64,000 nt of DNA from Martinezella lusitana (GTDB taxonomy: Bacteria > Pseudomonadota > Alphaproteobacteria > Rhizobiales > Rhizobiaceae), in NCBI RefSeq assembly GCF_010668395.1, contig NZ_WUEY01000002.1, positions 587,965 through 651,964 on the forward strand, given 5' to 3'. Every line of letters begins with the position of its first letter. Position 1 is the stretch's first letter. The translations under genes were made by a program, and so were the position numbers. The notes under the pieces were generated by a model. The model worked only from the letters and a program-made list of their open reading frames with translations. It did no database searches and was not told where the DNA came from. Below, piece by piece: positions 7,038 to 17,597 of this stretch.

Positions 7038-9608
7038 ATGAACGCTCCGCTTAAAAATCAGGATTCAGCAACCCGGGATACGACGATGCCGGCCTCAGCC
7101 TACTGGTCAAAGGCCGAAGACATTCTGCTCCGCGATCTTGAATCACGACCGACAGGTCTTTCGGCGGAAGAGGCAGCTTCCCGATTGGGGAGCCATGGTC
7201 CGAATACGATCGGCGCTCCCAAACATACGAATGCCCTTCACATTCTGATACGGCAATTTCTGAGCCCCCTCGTTCTCATTCTAATCTTTGCTGCAACGGT
7301 ATCGTCGCTGGTCGGGGAAATACACGATGCCATCATCATAAGCGCCATCGTGCTCGCGAGCTGCCTGCTCGGCTTTTCCCAGGAATACGGGGCGACGAAG
7401 GCGCTGCTGGCACTGAAGCAAAGCATTTCGCTGTCCGCAACGGTCCTGAGGAACGGGATGGAATCCCTCGTCCCGGCGAGCACCATCGTCCCGGGCGACA
7501 TCATCAGGCTGGCGGCAGGCAGTCTCGTGCCGGCCGATGGCGTAATCCTTTCATCACGCGACCTGAGCGTCAGCGAGGCCGCCCTTACAGGCGAGACTTT
7601 CCCGGTGAGCAAGATGGCCGGCATCTGCCCGCCCGATGCCCAGATCGCCGCCAGATCCAACTGTGTCTTTACCGGCACCTCGGTTCGCAGCGGCACGGCA
7701 ACCGTTGTTGCGGTCGACACGGGTGGACGCACCGAGTACGCGGCCATCGCCGGCGCAATCGCGAAACAGACGCCCGAAACGGATTTTTCGCGGGGCATAC
7801 GTCGTTTCGGCTATTTGATGACCCGGATCATGTTGATGATCGTCATTGCGGTCTTGGTCGCCAACCTGCTGCTGCATCGGCCCTTGATTGATTCATTGCT
7901 GTTTTCTCTGGCACTGGCCGTCGGCCTGACCCCGGAGCTGCTGCCGGCGATCATCAGCGTGACGCTCGCCCGCGGCGCGCGGGGCATGGCAAGCGGCGGC
8001 GTCATCATTCGCCGGCTCGACGCCATTGAAAATCTCGGAAGCATGAACCTGCTGTGCACGGACAAGACCGGCACGCTGACGGAAGGCGTCATAAAGCTCG
8101 ACGATTGCGTCGATCCCAACGGCATACATTCGGACGAGGTCCATCTGCTCGCCGCCCTCAATGCCTCATTGCAAACCGGCCTCAAAAACCCGCTGGATGA
8201 TGCCATACTGCTATCCGGCGAGATCGACGCGCGTCTGAAGGACTTCGTGAAGAAGGACGAGATTCCATACGATTTCATGCGCAAGCGGCTATCGATCGTC
8301 GTCGACAAGGCCGGCCAGGATACGATGATGGTCTGCAAGGGCGCGGTTGCCAACATCCTTTCCGTCTGCACTTCGGTCAAGGCCGGCACCGCAGCCGAGC
8401 CTCTCGATGACCGGATGCGTACGGCGATCGAAGCAAGTTATCGCAAATGGGGCGAGGACGGCATTCGGGTCATCGCGATCGCGACCCGGCACTTCGCTCA
8501 AGCCAGGACGTCCTACGACGTCGATGACGAATGCGAATTGTGCCTCGAGGGCTTTCTGCTTTTTCTCGATCCTCCAAAGTCAGGCATCAAGAATGCGATG
8601 GCCGGATTGAAACATCGTGGCATCGACATCAAGATCATATCCGGCGACAACCGCTACATCGTCAAGCATCTGGCCGAAACGATCGGCCTGAGTACAAAGC
8701 AGATTCTGACCGGTGAAGAATTGGCGTCGATGAGCAGCGATGCCCTGTTTGCCCGCGCGCCAAAAACCGATCTGTTCGTCGAGATCGATCCCAATCAGAA
8801 AGAACTGATCGTAAAGGCGCTCCGCCGTTCCGGCCATGTGGTCGGCTATATGGGCGACGGCATAAATGACGCCCCGGCGCTTCACGAGGCCGACGTCGGC
8901 ATCTCCGTGGATGGTGCGGTCGATGTTGCCCGCGAAGCCGCTGATCTCATATTGCTTCAGCAGGACCTCAACGTTCTGATCCGCGGTGTGGACGACGGCC
9001 GGCGAACCTTTGCCAACACCATGAAATACATATCAATTGCGACGAGCGCGAACTTCGGCAACATGATCAGCATGGCGATCGCCTCGCTATTCCTGCCGTT
9101 CCTGCCGCTACTCGCCAAACAGATCCTGCTCAACAACCTCCTTGCCGACATTCCATCCATGGCAATTGCAACGGACAGGGTCGATCCGCAGCAGGTGCTG
9201 CGCCCGAGGCGCTGGGACATCCGCAGCATCCAGCGCTTCATGCTTTTCTTCGGTCCGGTCAGCTCGCTGTTCGATTTTGTGACGTTCGCATTTCTGCTTT
9301 TCGGCATGCATGCGACGACGGACCAGTTCCGCACGGGCTGGTTTGTGGAATCGCTGATTACGCAGCTGGTGACCATGCTTATCGTCCGGACAACCATGGC
9401 TGCCTGGAAAGACAGGCCGGGTCCCCTGCTCCTGTGGTCGACGGTATTCATCGCCCTCATTGCCCTCGGCTTGCCCTATTTTCCGCAGGTCGCCGGCATA
9501 TTCGATTTCACGCCGCTCCCGATCCCGTTGATGGCGGGGCTCATTGCGATCTCGGCAATCTACGCAGCCACGCTCGAACTGGTGAAACGATACTATTTTC
9601 GCCAGTGA
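7038..9608 (+). CDS. mgtA: MgtA/MgtB-type magnesium-transporting P-type ATPase
   Basis: This 856-residue P-type (IIIB) ATPase would import Mg2+ across the inner membrane. Motifs seen are the actuator TGET near residue 184, the phosphorylation site DKTGTLTEG with Asp342, the hinge GDGINDAP near residue 608, and the membrane motif VGLTPELLP characteristic of MgtA/MgtB. The N-terminal cation-ATPase domain contains LLRDLESRPTGLSAEEAASRLG. Length is close to the roughly 900 residues of enterobacterial MgtA. ATG 7038 is chosen over GTG 7008 because AAGGG lies nine bases upstream of it. It stands alone; the next gene is convergent. Confidence 0.92.
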   Translation: MNAPLKNQDSATRDTTMPASAYWSKAEDILLRDLESRPTGLSAEEAASRLGSHGPNTIGAPKHTNALHILIRQFLSPLVLILIFAATVSSLVGEIHDAIIISAIVLASCLLGFSQEYGATKALLALKQSISLSATVLRNGMESLVPASTIVPGDIIRLAAGSLVPADGVILSSRDLSVSEAALTGETFPVSKMAGICPPDAQIAARSNCVFTGTSVRSGTATVVAVDTGGRTEYAAIAGAIAKQTPETDFSRGIRRFGYLMTRIMLMIVIAVLVANLLLHRPLIDSLLFSLALAVGLTPELLPAIISVTLARGARGMASGGVIIRRLDAIENLGSMNLLCTDKTGTLTEGVIKLDDCVDPNGIHSDEVHLLAALNASLQTGLKNPLDDAILLSGEIDARLKDFVKKDEIPYDFMRKRLSIVVDKAGQDTMMVCKGAVANILSVCTSVKAGTAAEPLDDRMRTAIEASYRKWGEDGIRVIAIATRHFAQARTSYDVDDECELCLEGFLLFLDPPKSGIKNAMAGLKHRGIDIKIISGDNRYIVKHLAETIGLSTKQILTGEELASMSSDALFARAPKTDLFVEIDPNQKELIVKALRRSGHVVGYMGDGINDAPALHEADVGISVDGAVDVAREAADLILLQQDLNVLIRGVDDGRRTFANTMKYISIATSANFGNMISMAIASLFLPFLPLLAKQILLNNLLADIPSMAIATDRVDPQQVLRPRRWDIRSIQRFMLFFGPVSSLFDFVTFAFLLFGMHATTDQFRTGWFVESLITQLVTMLIVRTTMAAWKDRPGPLLLWSTVFIALIALGLPYFPQVAGIFDFTPLPIPLMAGLIAISAIYAATLELVKRYYFRQ

Positions 9609-9640
9609 TGACGATGCGGCGGGGGTGGTACGGAGCCGCT

Positions 9641-10633
9641 CTAGCTTGCCTCCGGCACCAAGACCGCCGCACCGACAAGATGCCCGGCGCGGAGATCGGC
9701 GAGCGCCTCGTTGGCTCTTTCCAGCGGATAGGCCGCCGTGTGGGTCCGCACGCCTGCCAGCCGGGTGATGGGGAAAAACTCTTCGGCGTCCGCGCGCGTC
9801 AAGTTGGCGACCGAAACCAGCTCGCGTTCGCCCCAAAGAATGGCATAGGGCATGGATGGTAGATCGCTCATATAAATTCCGCCGCACACGACCACACCAC
9901 CTTTGCGAACCGCCTTCAGTGCAGACGGCACCAGATCGCCTACGGGTGCGAAAATGATGGCTGCGTCGAGCGGAACCGGCGGGTTCTCCTCCGACGAGCC
10001 GGCCCATGTCGCGCCAAGCTCCAGTGCAAACCGCTGCGCGGCCCGGTCGCCTTGGCGTGTGAACGCGTAGACATCACGACCTTGCCAGATGCAGATCTGG
10101 GCGAGGATATGCGCGGCGGCACCGAAGCCGAAGAGACCGATGCGCTTGCCGTCGCCGGCCTTCTTGAGCGAACGCCAGCCAATCAATCCCGCACACAAAA
10201 GCGGCGCGAGCGATATCGGATCGGCGTCCGCATCGAGTTCGAACGCAAAAGCCGCATCGGCCACAACATGCGTCGCGAAACCGCCGTCGCGGGTATAACC
10301 GGTGAATAGCGGCCGGTCACACAGGTTCTCGGCCTGCATTTGGCAAAAAGCGCATGTTCCGCAGGTGTGACCAAGCCAGGGAATACCGACGCGGCGACCG
10401 AGCTTGGCGCTTTCGATGTCGCGGCCCACGGCATCGACAATACCTACGATCTCATGGCCCGGCACGAGCGGAAGCTTTGGATCGTGGAGATCACCGTCGA
10501 CAACGTGAAGATCGGTGCGGCAGACGGCGCAAGCTTCGACCTTTATCCTCAGTTCGCCCGGGCCTGGCCTTGGATCATCGCGTTCGACACATACCAACGG
10601 CTTCCCGATTTGTTGAAGAACCATTGCTTTCAT
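9641..10633 (-). CDS. Zinc-dependent alcohol dehydrogenase (AdhP-like MDR family)
   Basis: This 330-residue medium-chain dehydrogenase/reductase oxidises alcohols or reduces aldehydes with NAD(P). Catalytic zinc ligands are Cys38 (AVCRTDLH) and His60-Glu61 (VPGHE). The structural zinc site is a four-cysteine lobe at Cys91, Cys94, Cys97 and Cys105. The nucleotide-binding motif is degenerate, GLFGFGAAAH rather than the usual GxGxxG. ATG 10633 starts the conserved MKAMVLQ; a longer frame to 10789 adds basic residues without homology. It is monocistronic and convergent with mgtA. Confidence 0.9.
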   Translation of the reverse strand: MKAMVLQQIGKPLVCVERDDPRPGPGELRIKVEACAVCRTDLHVVDGDLHDPKLPLVPGHEIVGIVDAVGRDIESAKLGRRVGIPWLGHTCGTCAFCQMQAENLCDRPLFTGYTRDGGFATHVVADAAFAFELDADADPISLAPLLCAGLIGWRSLKKAGDGKRIGLFGFGAAAHILAQICIWQGRDVYAFTRQGDRAAQRFALELGATWAGSSEENPPVPLDAAIIFAPVGDLVPSALKAVRKGGVVVCGGIYMSDLPSMPYAILWGERELVSVANLTRADAEEFFPITRLAGVRTHTAAYPLERANEALADLRAGHLVGAAVLVPEAS

Positions 10634-10891
10634 GAGCGGAGCCAATCGAAATTGAGGGTCGCTTCGAAGCTCGATATCTGAAGAAAAGGCCGGGAACCGA
10701 CGCAGCCGTAGCCGTCTACGTTTCAAGCAACTTTTCCACCACTGAGCGACTTCGGCGAACGGATTAATGTACCAGCCTTCTATTCCCACACAAACGATGT
10801 TTCGGCTTTGACGCCGGTCAACGCGCGCGCGTCAAGAACGTGAAAACGTCCGCGAACAGCGCAGGTTGCGTCGCAGTTCAGGAGCATATCA
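10634..10891. promoter_or_regulatory. Divergent intergenic region with a TTGAC dyad
   Basis: This 258-bp region lies between the leftward alcohol dehydrogenase gene and the rightward microprotein/ABC pair. It contains a short perfect dyad TTGAC-GCCG-GTCAA at 10808-10821 followed by an alternating CG stretch. The dyad could be an operator for either side. Nothing else is identifiable. Confidence 0.35.
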
Positions 10892-11014
10892 TTGCAAAAA
10901 CTATTGCTGGTCATATTGATCGTCATGATCGCCACGATCATCGGAATTCTATGGGTGAAGCCAATTGCCGATACCGGCCGGCAGACAGCGCTTGAGAAAT
11001 CGGCGACGCAATGA
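10892..11014 (+). CDS. 40-residue single-helix membrane microprotein
   Basis: A small open frame starts with TTG at 10892, seven bases after a strong AGGAG (10880-10884), and ends in TGA at 11012-11014. The peptide begins MQKLLLVILIVMIATIIGIL, one long transmembrane helix, followed by a short polar tail (WVKPIADTGRQTALEKSATQ). Its stop overlaps the start of the next gene as ATGA, a classical translational-coupling junction. It may assemble with or regulate the membrane protein encoded next, as small helices do for some transporters (inference). I recognise no family. Confidence 0.6.
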   Translation: MQKLLLVILIVMIATIIGILWVKPIADTGRQTALEKSATQ

Positions 11015-12015
11015 CCTTCCCAAAGACATCTGACGATACAAAAGCCACGACGTCAGGCCGGTTGCCGAGGAAAATCAAACTTCCCCGAACGCTGTATGGC
11101 TTCGTTTTTCGGGCTTCGGGATGGCACCAGCTCGCTACCGCGATCCTGTCCGTCCTGCTCTTTACGGCGGGAACCATACCGCTGGAGATACAGCGACGGA
11201 TCGTGAACGCGGCGACATACAATGGCTCTTATCGGACGATCGCCTTTCTGGTGCTGGCATACGTGCTTTTGGCTCTGATCGAGGGAAGCGTGAAACTTGT
11301 CCTCAACGTCTACAGCAGCTGGATCGGAGAGACGGCTATCCGGTGGCTGCGTCTACAGGTATTCGAGACATCGGGAGCGTTGAAAGAGGAAAGCTCCATG
11401 ATGACCAGCGAAGGTGTGCAGCTCTCGATCGTCCTGGCCGAAGCTGAGCCCGTCGGTGGCTTCGTCGGCACGAGTATTTCGGAGCCCTTGCTGCAGATCG
11501 GGATATTGACGGCTGTTTGCGGCTACCTCGTCTATTTGCAACCACTTATGACGATCATCGTCGTCACGATCTTTCTTCCTCAAAGTGGCTTCGTCCCGTT
11601 CATGCAGGAGGCGATCAACCGACGCGTCGGCAAGAAGATCAACATCATGCGCAATGTCAGCGAAGACATTGTCCAGATGGGGCACGCAATTGACACAGAT
11701 GGCCTTCAGGCGTCGCGCATCGGAAATGTCTTCCGGATCAACATGAGCATCTACAAAATCAAGTTCACAATGAATTTCATGATGAATCTGATGACGCAGA
11801 TGGGTTACGCAGGCATCTTCGCGATGGGAGGTTACTTTGTGGTCACCGGGAAGACCGAGATCGGGACCGTCGTCGCTTTCGTATCCGGCCTGTCGAAAAT
11901 AAACGATCCCTGGGGTGATCTCGTCAACTGGTATCGCGATCTGCGTGTAACACAGGTCAAGTACCGCCTCATATTCAATTCCGCTCAGATTGTCCCCGCT
12001 ACAGCGAATGCTTGA
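11011..12015 (+). CDS. ABC exporter transmembrane domain without ATPase domain
   Basis: This 334-residue membrane protein matches the type I ABC exporter transmembrane domain but ends where the nucleotide-binding domain should begin. It shares segments with the N-terminal part of the 904-residue protein at 22038-24752. EAEPVGGFVGTSISEP here corresponds to EVEPMGGFTGDAFVQP there, and DLVNWYRDLRVTQVKYRLIF to ELIDWDQSRQDVQVKYNQVV. Five to six hydrophobic helices are visible. The stop is followed within 30 bases by a convergent gene, so this does not look like a truncation by rearrangement. It may work with a separate ATPase or as a partner of the larger paralogue. The function is unknown. Confidence 0.75.
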   Translation: MTFPKTSDDTKATTSGRLPRKIKLPRTLYGFVFRASGWHQLATAILSVLLFTAGTIPLEIQRRIVNAATYNGSYRTIAFLVLAYVLLALIEGSVKLVLNVYSSWIGETAIRWLRLQVFETSGALKEESSMMTSEGVQLSIVLAEAEPVGGFVGTSISEPLLQIGILTAVCGYLVYLQPLMTIIVVTIFLPQSGFVPFMQEAINRRVGKKINIMRNVSEDIVQMGHAIDTDGLQASRIGNVFRINMSIYKIKFTMNFMMNLMTQMGYAGIFAMGGYFVVTGKTEIGTVVAFVSGLSKINDPWGDLVNWYRDLRVTQVKYRLIFNSAQIVPATANA

Positions 12016-12044
12016 AATGCCCCTCCCGAGCACAGAGGCAAACC

Positions 12045-12824
12045 TTACCCCGGGTGCTGCTGAACGCTGAGGCCACCGTCGATCGTCAGGCAGGTGGCGT
12101 TCATGAAGGGGCACTCGTCCGAAATCATGAAGACGGCGGCCATGGCGATTTCCTCCGGGGATGCGATGCGGCCGCCGGGATGGAGCTTCATGGTTTCTGC
12201 CCTGGCTGCGGCAGGGTCAGGAAAGCCGTTCCAGTAGTCGATGACCTTCTGCGTCGCGACATAGCCTGGCGCCAGGGCATTCACCCTGACATTGCGCGGC
12301 GCGTATTCAAGCCCGAGGGACTTCGTCATGCCGAGCAATGCGTGCTTTGCAAGCGGGTAGGGAAAGGTGTGGGGAATGATGGTGAAGGCATGGGTCGAGG
12401 CGATGTTGAGGATCACGCCGCCTCCCGTCTCGATCATGCCGGGCAGCACCGCCTTGCAGCAGTTCCAAGCCCCCTTGAGATTGATATCGAAGCAGCGGTT
12501 CCACTCCTCGTCGCTGGTCTCCAGCGGTTCCGAGAAGACATTCACGCCGGCATTATTCACCAGCGCATTGATCGGCCCGATCTCGACGGCTGCCTGAGCC
12601 ACGGCCGATGCGATCATTTTCGCGTCGGTTATGTCAGCGGCCAGATAGCCGAGCTTGCCGCCGGACTGCTTCAGCGCTTCACCCTGCTCTGCAAGCAGCG
12701 CCGCGTCCCTGTCGACCAGGAAAAGTGCAGCGCCTTCGCGCAGGAAGGCCTTGGCGATCGCGAGGCCGATGCCTTGGGCGGCACCCGTCACGAATATTCT
12801 CTTGCCAACCAATCGTCCCGACAT
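12045..12824 (-). CDS. SDR-family oxidoreductase, sugar/aldonate type
   Basis: This 259-residue classical short-chain dehydrogenase has the NAD(P)-binding motif TGAAQGIG (13-20), NNAG (90-93), catalytic Ser143 and Tyr156-x3-Lys160, and the C-terminal substrate loop after LAPGYVAT. GGGGAG lies seven bases before ATG 12824, which fixes the start. It is the last gene of the sugar operon, 14 bp after dgoD. In this context it probably oxidises an aldose, lactone precursor or deoxy-keto acid. It could be a galactose or arabinose 1-dehydrogenase, but the sequence alone does not decide the substrate. Confidence 0.88.
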   Translation of the reverse strand: MSGRLVGKRIFVTGAAQGIGLAIAKAFLREGAALFLVDRDAALLAEQGEALKQSGGKLGYLAADITDAKMIASAVAQAAVEIGPINALVNNAGVNVFSEPLETSDEEWNRCFDINLKGAWNCCKAVLPGMIETGGGVILNIASTHAFTIIPHTFPYPLAKHALLGMTKSLGLEYAPRNVRVNALAPGYVATQKVIDYWNGFPDPAAARAETMKLHPGGRIASPEEIAMAAVFMISDECPFMNATCLTIDGGLSVQQHPG

Positions 12825-12838
12825 GTTGCCGCTCCCCT

Positions 12839-13987
<1,149 letters not shown>

Positions 13988-14001
13988 CGATATTCTCCCG
14001 G

Positions 14002-15630
14002 TCACGCAAGAATGAGGTCGGCAGCCTTGCCGGCGGCGGCAAGAACGGCGGCATTGGTATTGCCGCTGACGATGGCGGGCATCAGCGAGGCGTCGACGAC
14101 GCGCAGGCCGCGTGTGCCACGCACCTTCAGCGTTGCATCGAGCACAGCCTCGGTGTCCTCGTCGTGACCCATCTTGCAGGTGCCGACAGGATGATAACCG
14201 GTCTTGACCATGCGCTTGCAATGAGCGGCAATCGCCTCGTCGCTTGTCACCTCGACGCCGGGGAAGATCTCCTTGTCGATCAGCTCGCGCATCGGCGAAG
14301 CGGCAAGCACGGTGCGGGCGAAACGGAAGCCCGCCATCGTCACGCGCAAGTCGTCGGGATGGCCAAAGATCTGGGTGTCGATGATCGGATCGGCGAAAGG
14401 ATCGGCCGAGGAAAGCGTCACCGAACCGCGCGCCTTCGGTCGCAGGAGCAGCGAGTTGATGGTGACGCCGTCACCCGGATCGGTTCCCATGACGTCGCGG
14501 TCCAGATAGACAGTCGGCACGCAGAACATCTGGATCGTCGGCTCGTCGTTATTGCCTTCCGGATCGTAGAAGGCACAGGTCTCTACCCCCGTCGTCGACA
14601 CCGGCCCTGTCTTGAACATCATATATTGCAGACCGGCCTTGATCATCGGCCAGCCGCGATCCTGGCCATAATATCCGAAGGAGCCTTTGGTCGTGGCAAC
14701 CACCGGGCATTCGTAATGATCCTGGAGGTTCTTGCCGACGCCGGCAAGCGCGACCCTCGTCTTGATGCCATGACGACTGAGCTCGTCCTCCGGGCCGATG
14801 CCGGAAAGCATCAGCAGTTTCGGCGTCTGATAGGCCCCGGCAGCCAGGATGACTTCCTTCCCGGCAGTGGCCGATTTACGGCTGCCGTTCTGAACATAAT
14901 CGACTGAAGCGACCCGGTCGCCTTCCATTCCGAGGCCGGTGACCGTGGCACCCGTCTCGATCGTCAGCAGCGGATTGTCCATGACCGGTCGCAGGAAGGC
15001 ATCGACCGCGCTGCAGCGGCGATGCGTGACCCAGTCGATCGTATGCTGCATGAAACCGACGCCGAACTGATGGGCGCCATTGAAATCCGGATTGTAGGGA
15101 ATTCCCATGCCCTGAAGCGTCTTCACATAGGTGCGCGTCATCGCGCTCGTATGGCCGAGATGCGAGATCTTGAGCGGACCGCCGACGCCATGGAATTCTC
15201 CGCCGAGATGGTCGTTGTCCTCCTGCGCCTTGAAATAGGGCAGCAAGTCCGAATAGGACCAGGCGCCGTCATTGTTGGCGCCGGGCGATGTGATTGCCGC
15301 GTTCCAGCGATCGTAGTCTGCCGCCTGCCCGCGCATATAGACCATGGCGTTCACGGTGCTGCCGCCGCCAAGAACCCTGCCCTGCGGCACGATCGGGCCA
15401 CGGCCGTCCAGCTGCGGCTGCGGCTTCGTCTTGTGCATGGCAAGATAGGTGTCCTTGGCCAGGAATTTCATGTAGCCGGCCGGAAAATGCATGATGGGGT
15501 TGGCCTTCGCGGGGCCGCGCTCCAGCAGCAAAACGCGTGCCTTTCCCTTGCCGACGAGTTCGGAGGCAACGACACAGGCGGCGCTGCCGCCGCCAACGAT
15601 GATGTAATCGAACTGACTTCTGTCAGACAT
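14002..15630 (-). CDS. GMC-family FAD-dependent oxidoreductase
   Basis: This 542-residue glucose-methanol-choline oxidoreductase is choline dehydrogenase-like. It has an N-terminal FAD-binding segment [18 protein letters not shown], the GMC signature region [18 protein letters not shown], and a C-terminal catalytic region HPVGTCKMG.....VLD with the conserved histidine and NTNAA motif. The last glycine of the usual GxGxxG is alanine (GGGSAA), a mild deviation. It probably oxidises a sugar or polyol within the operon (inference). It lies between the mutarotase and dgoD genes, all closely spaced. Confidence 0.88.
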   Translation of the reverse strand: MSDRSQFDYIIVGGGSAACVVASELVGKGKARVLLLERGPAKANPIMHFPAGYMKFLAKDTYLAMHKTKPQPQLDGRGPIVPQGRVLGGGSTVNAMVYMRGQAADYDRWNAAITSPGANNDGAWSYSDLLPYFKAQEDNDHLGGEFHGVGGPLKISHLGHTSAMTRTYVKTLQGMGIPYNPDFNGAHQFGVGFMQHTIDWVTHRRCSAVDAFLRPVMDNPLLTIETGATVTGLGMEGDRVASVDYVQNGSRKSATAGKEVILAAGAYQTPKLLMLSGIGPEDELSRHGIKTRVALAGVGKNLQDHYECPVVATTKGSFGYYGQDRGWPMIKAGLQYMMFKTGPVSTTGVETCAFYDPEGNNDEPTIQMFCVPTVYLDRDVMGTDPGDGVTINSLLLRPKARGSVTLSSADPFADPIIDTQIFGHPDDLRVTMAGFRFARTVLAASPMRELIDKEIFPGVEVTSDEAIAAHCKRMVKTGYHPVGTCKMGHDEDTEAVLDATLKVRGTRGLRVVDASLMPAIVSGNTNAAVLAAAGKAADLILA

Positions 15631-15668
15631 TCTACGCTCCGAAGTCCGCAGCCTTGCGGGAAGATGAA

Positions 15669-16574
15669 TTAAACGTCGGCGACCGGGATCGTTTCCGGGC
15701 GAAGACGGATTGCTCCGGTTAACTTCGCGCCAGGCTCCAGTACGGTGAGATCGCCAAGTCCGGGGAGGTTATGGCCGTTCGCCAGATGCGACATCGGCTC
15801 GAAGCAGAAGTAATCGCGCTTGAACGCGGGATCGAATGCCGTGTCGGAAACGAAGATGAAAGCGTGTTTGAAGAGCGGATCCGCCGTCAAATGAAGCCGC
15901 GTTCCGCGCTCCGACCAGGAAACCAGCGCCTCTCCCGACCAGTCTTCGAAGCCATTGTTCACCCAGCGGTTTGGCAGGGGCGCCGGCGACGAGAAATCGA
16001 GATCGTCCGGAATGGCCGTCGCCTCTCCCGGGAGCCACCCCTCGACTTCCGTCCAGAATCTCCTGGCCGGTGCTGACAAGGTGGTTGCGGGCGTCAGCGG
16101 GAAATAGGGATGCCAGCCGATGCCGAAAGGCAGGGCGACATCGCCCTTGTTTTCCACGGTCATCCGTATCTCGAGCTTTCCATCCGAAAGGGAGAAGGAT
16201 TGCCTCGCGTCATAGACGTAAGGCGTTCCGCCGCCACGGTTAGAAAAGGCGAGTTCGACGGCGCTTGCCGTTTGCGCGATCACGGACCAGGCGGAGCGCC
16301 AGCCTTCGCCATGCAGATAGTGCCTATCCCAATCCGTATTCGGCTCGAAGGAATAATCCTTGCCGCCAAAGGAGAAGCGGTTGTCTCTCACGCGATTGCC
16401 GAAGGGAACCAGCGGATAGCAACCGGAGGACAGCGCGTCGGAAGCATCCGAAGGCGCTTCGCGCAGCAGCGGAACGCGGCCACCTTCTCCGTCCCGCCAG
16501 AAGCCGAGGACGATACCGCCTTCCGTCGAAACGCGTAGGGAAAGCGCTCCATTCTCGATAGCGACGACCGTCAT
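15669..16574 (-). CDS. Aldose 1-epimerase-like protein (mutarotase family)
   Basis: This 301-residue galactose-mutarotase-like beta-sandwich protein would interconvert alpha and beta anomers of an imported sugar. Family features are GCYPLVPFGNRVRDNRF (substrate arginine region), LHGEGWRSAW (catalytic histidine), GIGWHPYFPL (second histidine) and a late glutamate in FCFEPMSH. The gene is placed directly after the permease (3 bp), showing operon membership. Its presence suggests the transported molecule is a cyclic aldose rather than only an open-chain aldonate. Confidence 0.88.
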   Translation of the reverse strand: MTVVAIENGALSLRVSTEGGIVLGFWRDGEGGRVPLLREAPSDASDALSSGCYPLVPFGNRVRDNRFSFGGKDYSFEPNTDWDRHYLHGEGWRSAWSVIAQTASAVELAFSNRGGGTPYVYDARQSFSLSDGKLEIRMTVENKGDVALPFGIGWHPYFPLTPATTLSAPARRFWTEVEGWLPGEATAIPDDLDFSSPAPLPNRWVNNGFEDWSGEALVSWSERGTRLHLTADPLFKHAFIFVSDTAFDPAFKRDYFCFEPMSHLANGHNLPGLGDLTVLEPGAKLTGAIRLRPETIPVADV

Positions 16575-16577
16575 GTC

Positions 16578-17585
16578 TCAACCCTTGTTTCGCGACGCGC
16601 TACGCTTGATCGCCTGGATATTGGCAAGGACCGCAACGACAATGATGAGACCACGCACGACCTGCTGGAAGAACGGGTTGATGCCGAGCAGGACGAGACC
16701 GTTTCCGATCAGCGTGATCACGAGAACGCCGAGCAACGTCCCGAGCATCGAGCCTCGCCCGCCGGAGAGCGACGTGCCGCCGACGACGACAGCCGCGATC
16801 ACGTCGAATTCGAGACCCGTCGCAGCGGTCGCATTGCCCGAGCCGAGGCGCGAGAGGAGAAGAATGCCCGAAATTGCCGCCATGGCACCGGCGATGGCGA
16901 AGAGTGCGACGCGAATGCGGGAAACGCTGATGCCGCTGAGAAAGGCTGCATGCGCATTGCCGCCGATGGCGAATACAGATCGGCCGAACGCGGTCTTGCG
17001 GCTGATGAAGGCAAACAGCGCGAAAAGCACCAGCATGATGATGGCAGCCGGCGGAATGCCGAATACGGAGCGATCCAGCGCATCGACCATATCGTTGCGG
17101 CCGATCGAGACCGGCAGGGCATCGGTGATGAACAGTGCCGTGCCGCGCAGCGCGCTCCAAAGGCCAAGCGTGCCGACAAAGGACGGAACGTCGAAATAGG
17201 CCCGCAGGATGCCGGCGATCGAGCCGAGCGCGGCGCCGAAGACGATTGCCAAGGCGAAGGCAAGCGGTGTCGGCACATGCCACTGCAGGAGATAGGCAAG
17301 GATGACCGAGATGAAGGCGACCATCGGGCCGACGCTGACGTCGATTTCGCCGGCGATGATGATCAGCGTCGCCGCCCAGGCCGCGATACCGATCGTCGCG
17401 GCATCCCGCAGGATATTGATCTGGTTGTTGAACGACAGGAAGCCGTTCGCGGTCGAGGTAAAGACCGCGTAGAGAACGATGATGGCTATGAACAGGCTGA
17501 GTTCGTTCATATGCTGGGAGAAGCTGAAGCCTCCCTTGCTGGCCTTGGCGGCCGGCGCGGATTTTGCCGTCTGATCGAGTGACAT
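16578..17585 (-). CDS. Sugar ABC transporter permease (RbsC/AraH type)
   Basis: This 335-residue integral membrane protein has about ten hydrophobic segments and the family hallmark VVVGGTSLSGGRGSMLGTLLG near residue 255. Further typical stretches are IAAWAATLIIIAGEIDVSVGP and GRSVFAIGGNAHAAFLSGI. It would form the channel for the sugar carried by the binding protein at 19213-20190. It is 12 bp downstream of the ATPase gene. Confidence 0.92.
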   Translation of the reverse strand: MSLDQTAKSAPAAKASKGGFSFSQHMNELSLFIAIIVLYAVFTSTANGFLSFNNQINILRDAATIGIAAWAATLIIIAGEIDVSVGPMVAFISVILAYLLQWHVPTPLAFALAIVFGAALGSIAGILRAYFDVPSFVGTLGLWSALRGTALFITDALPVSIGRNDMVDALDRSVFGIPPAAIIMLVLFALFAFISRKTAFGRSVFAIGGNAHAAFLSGISVSRIRVALFAIAGAMAAISGILLLSRLGSGNATAATGLEFDVIAAVVVGGTSLSGGRGSMLGTLLGVLVITLIGNGLVLLGINPFFQQVVRGLIIVVAVLANIQAIKRSASRNKG

Positions 17586-17597
17586 GAGAGACCTCCG

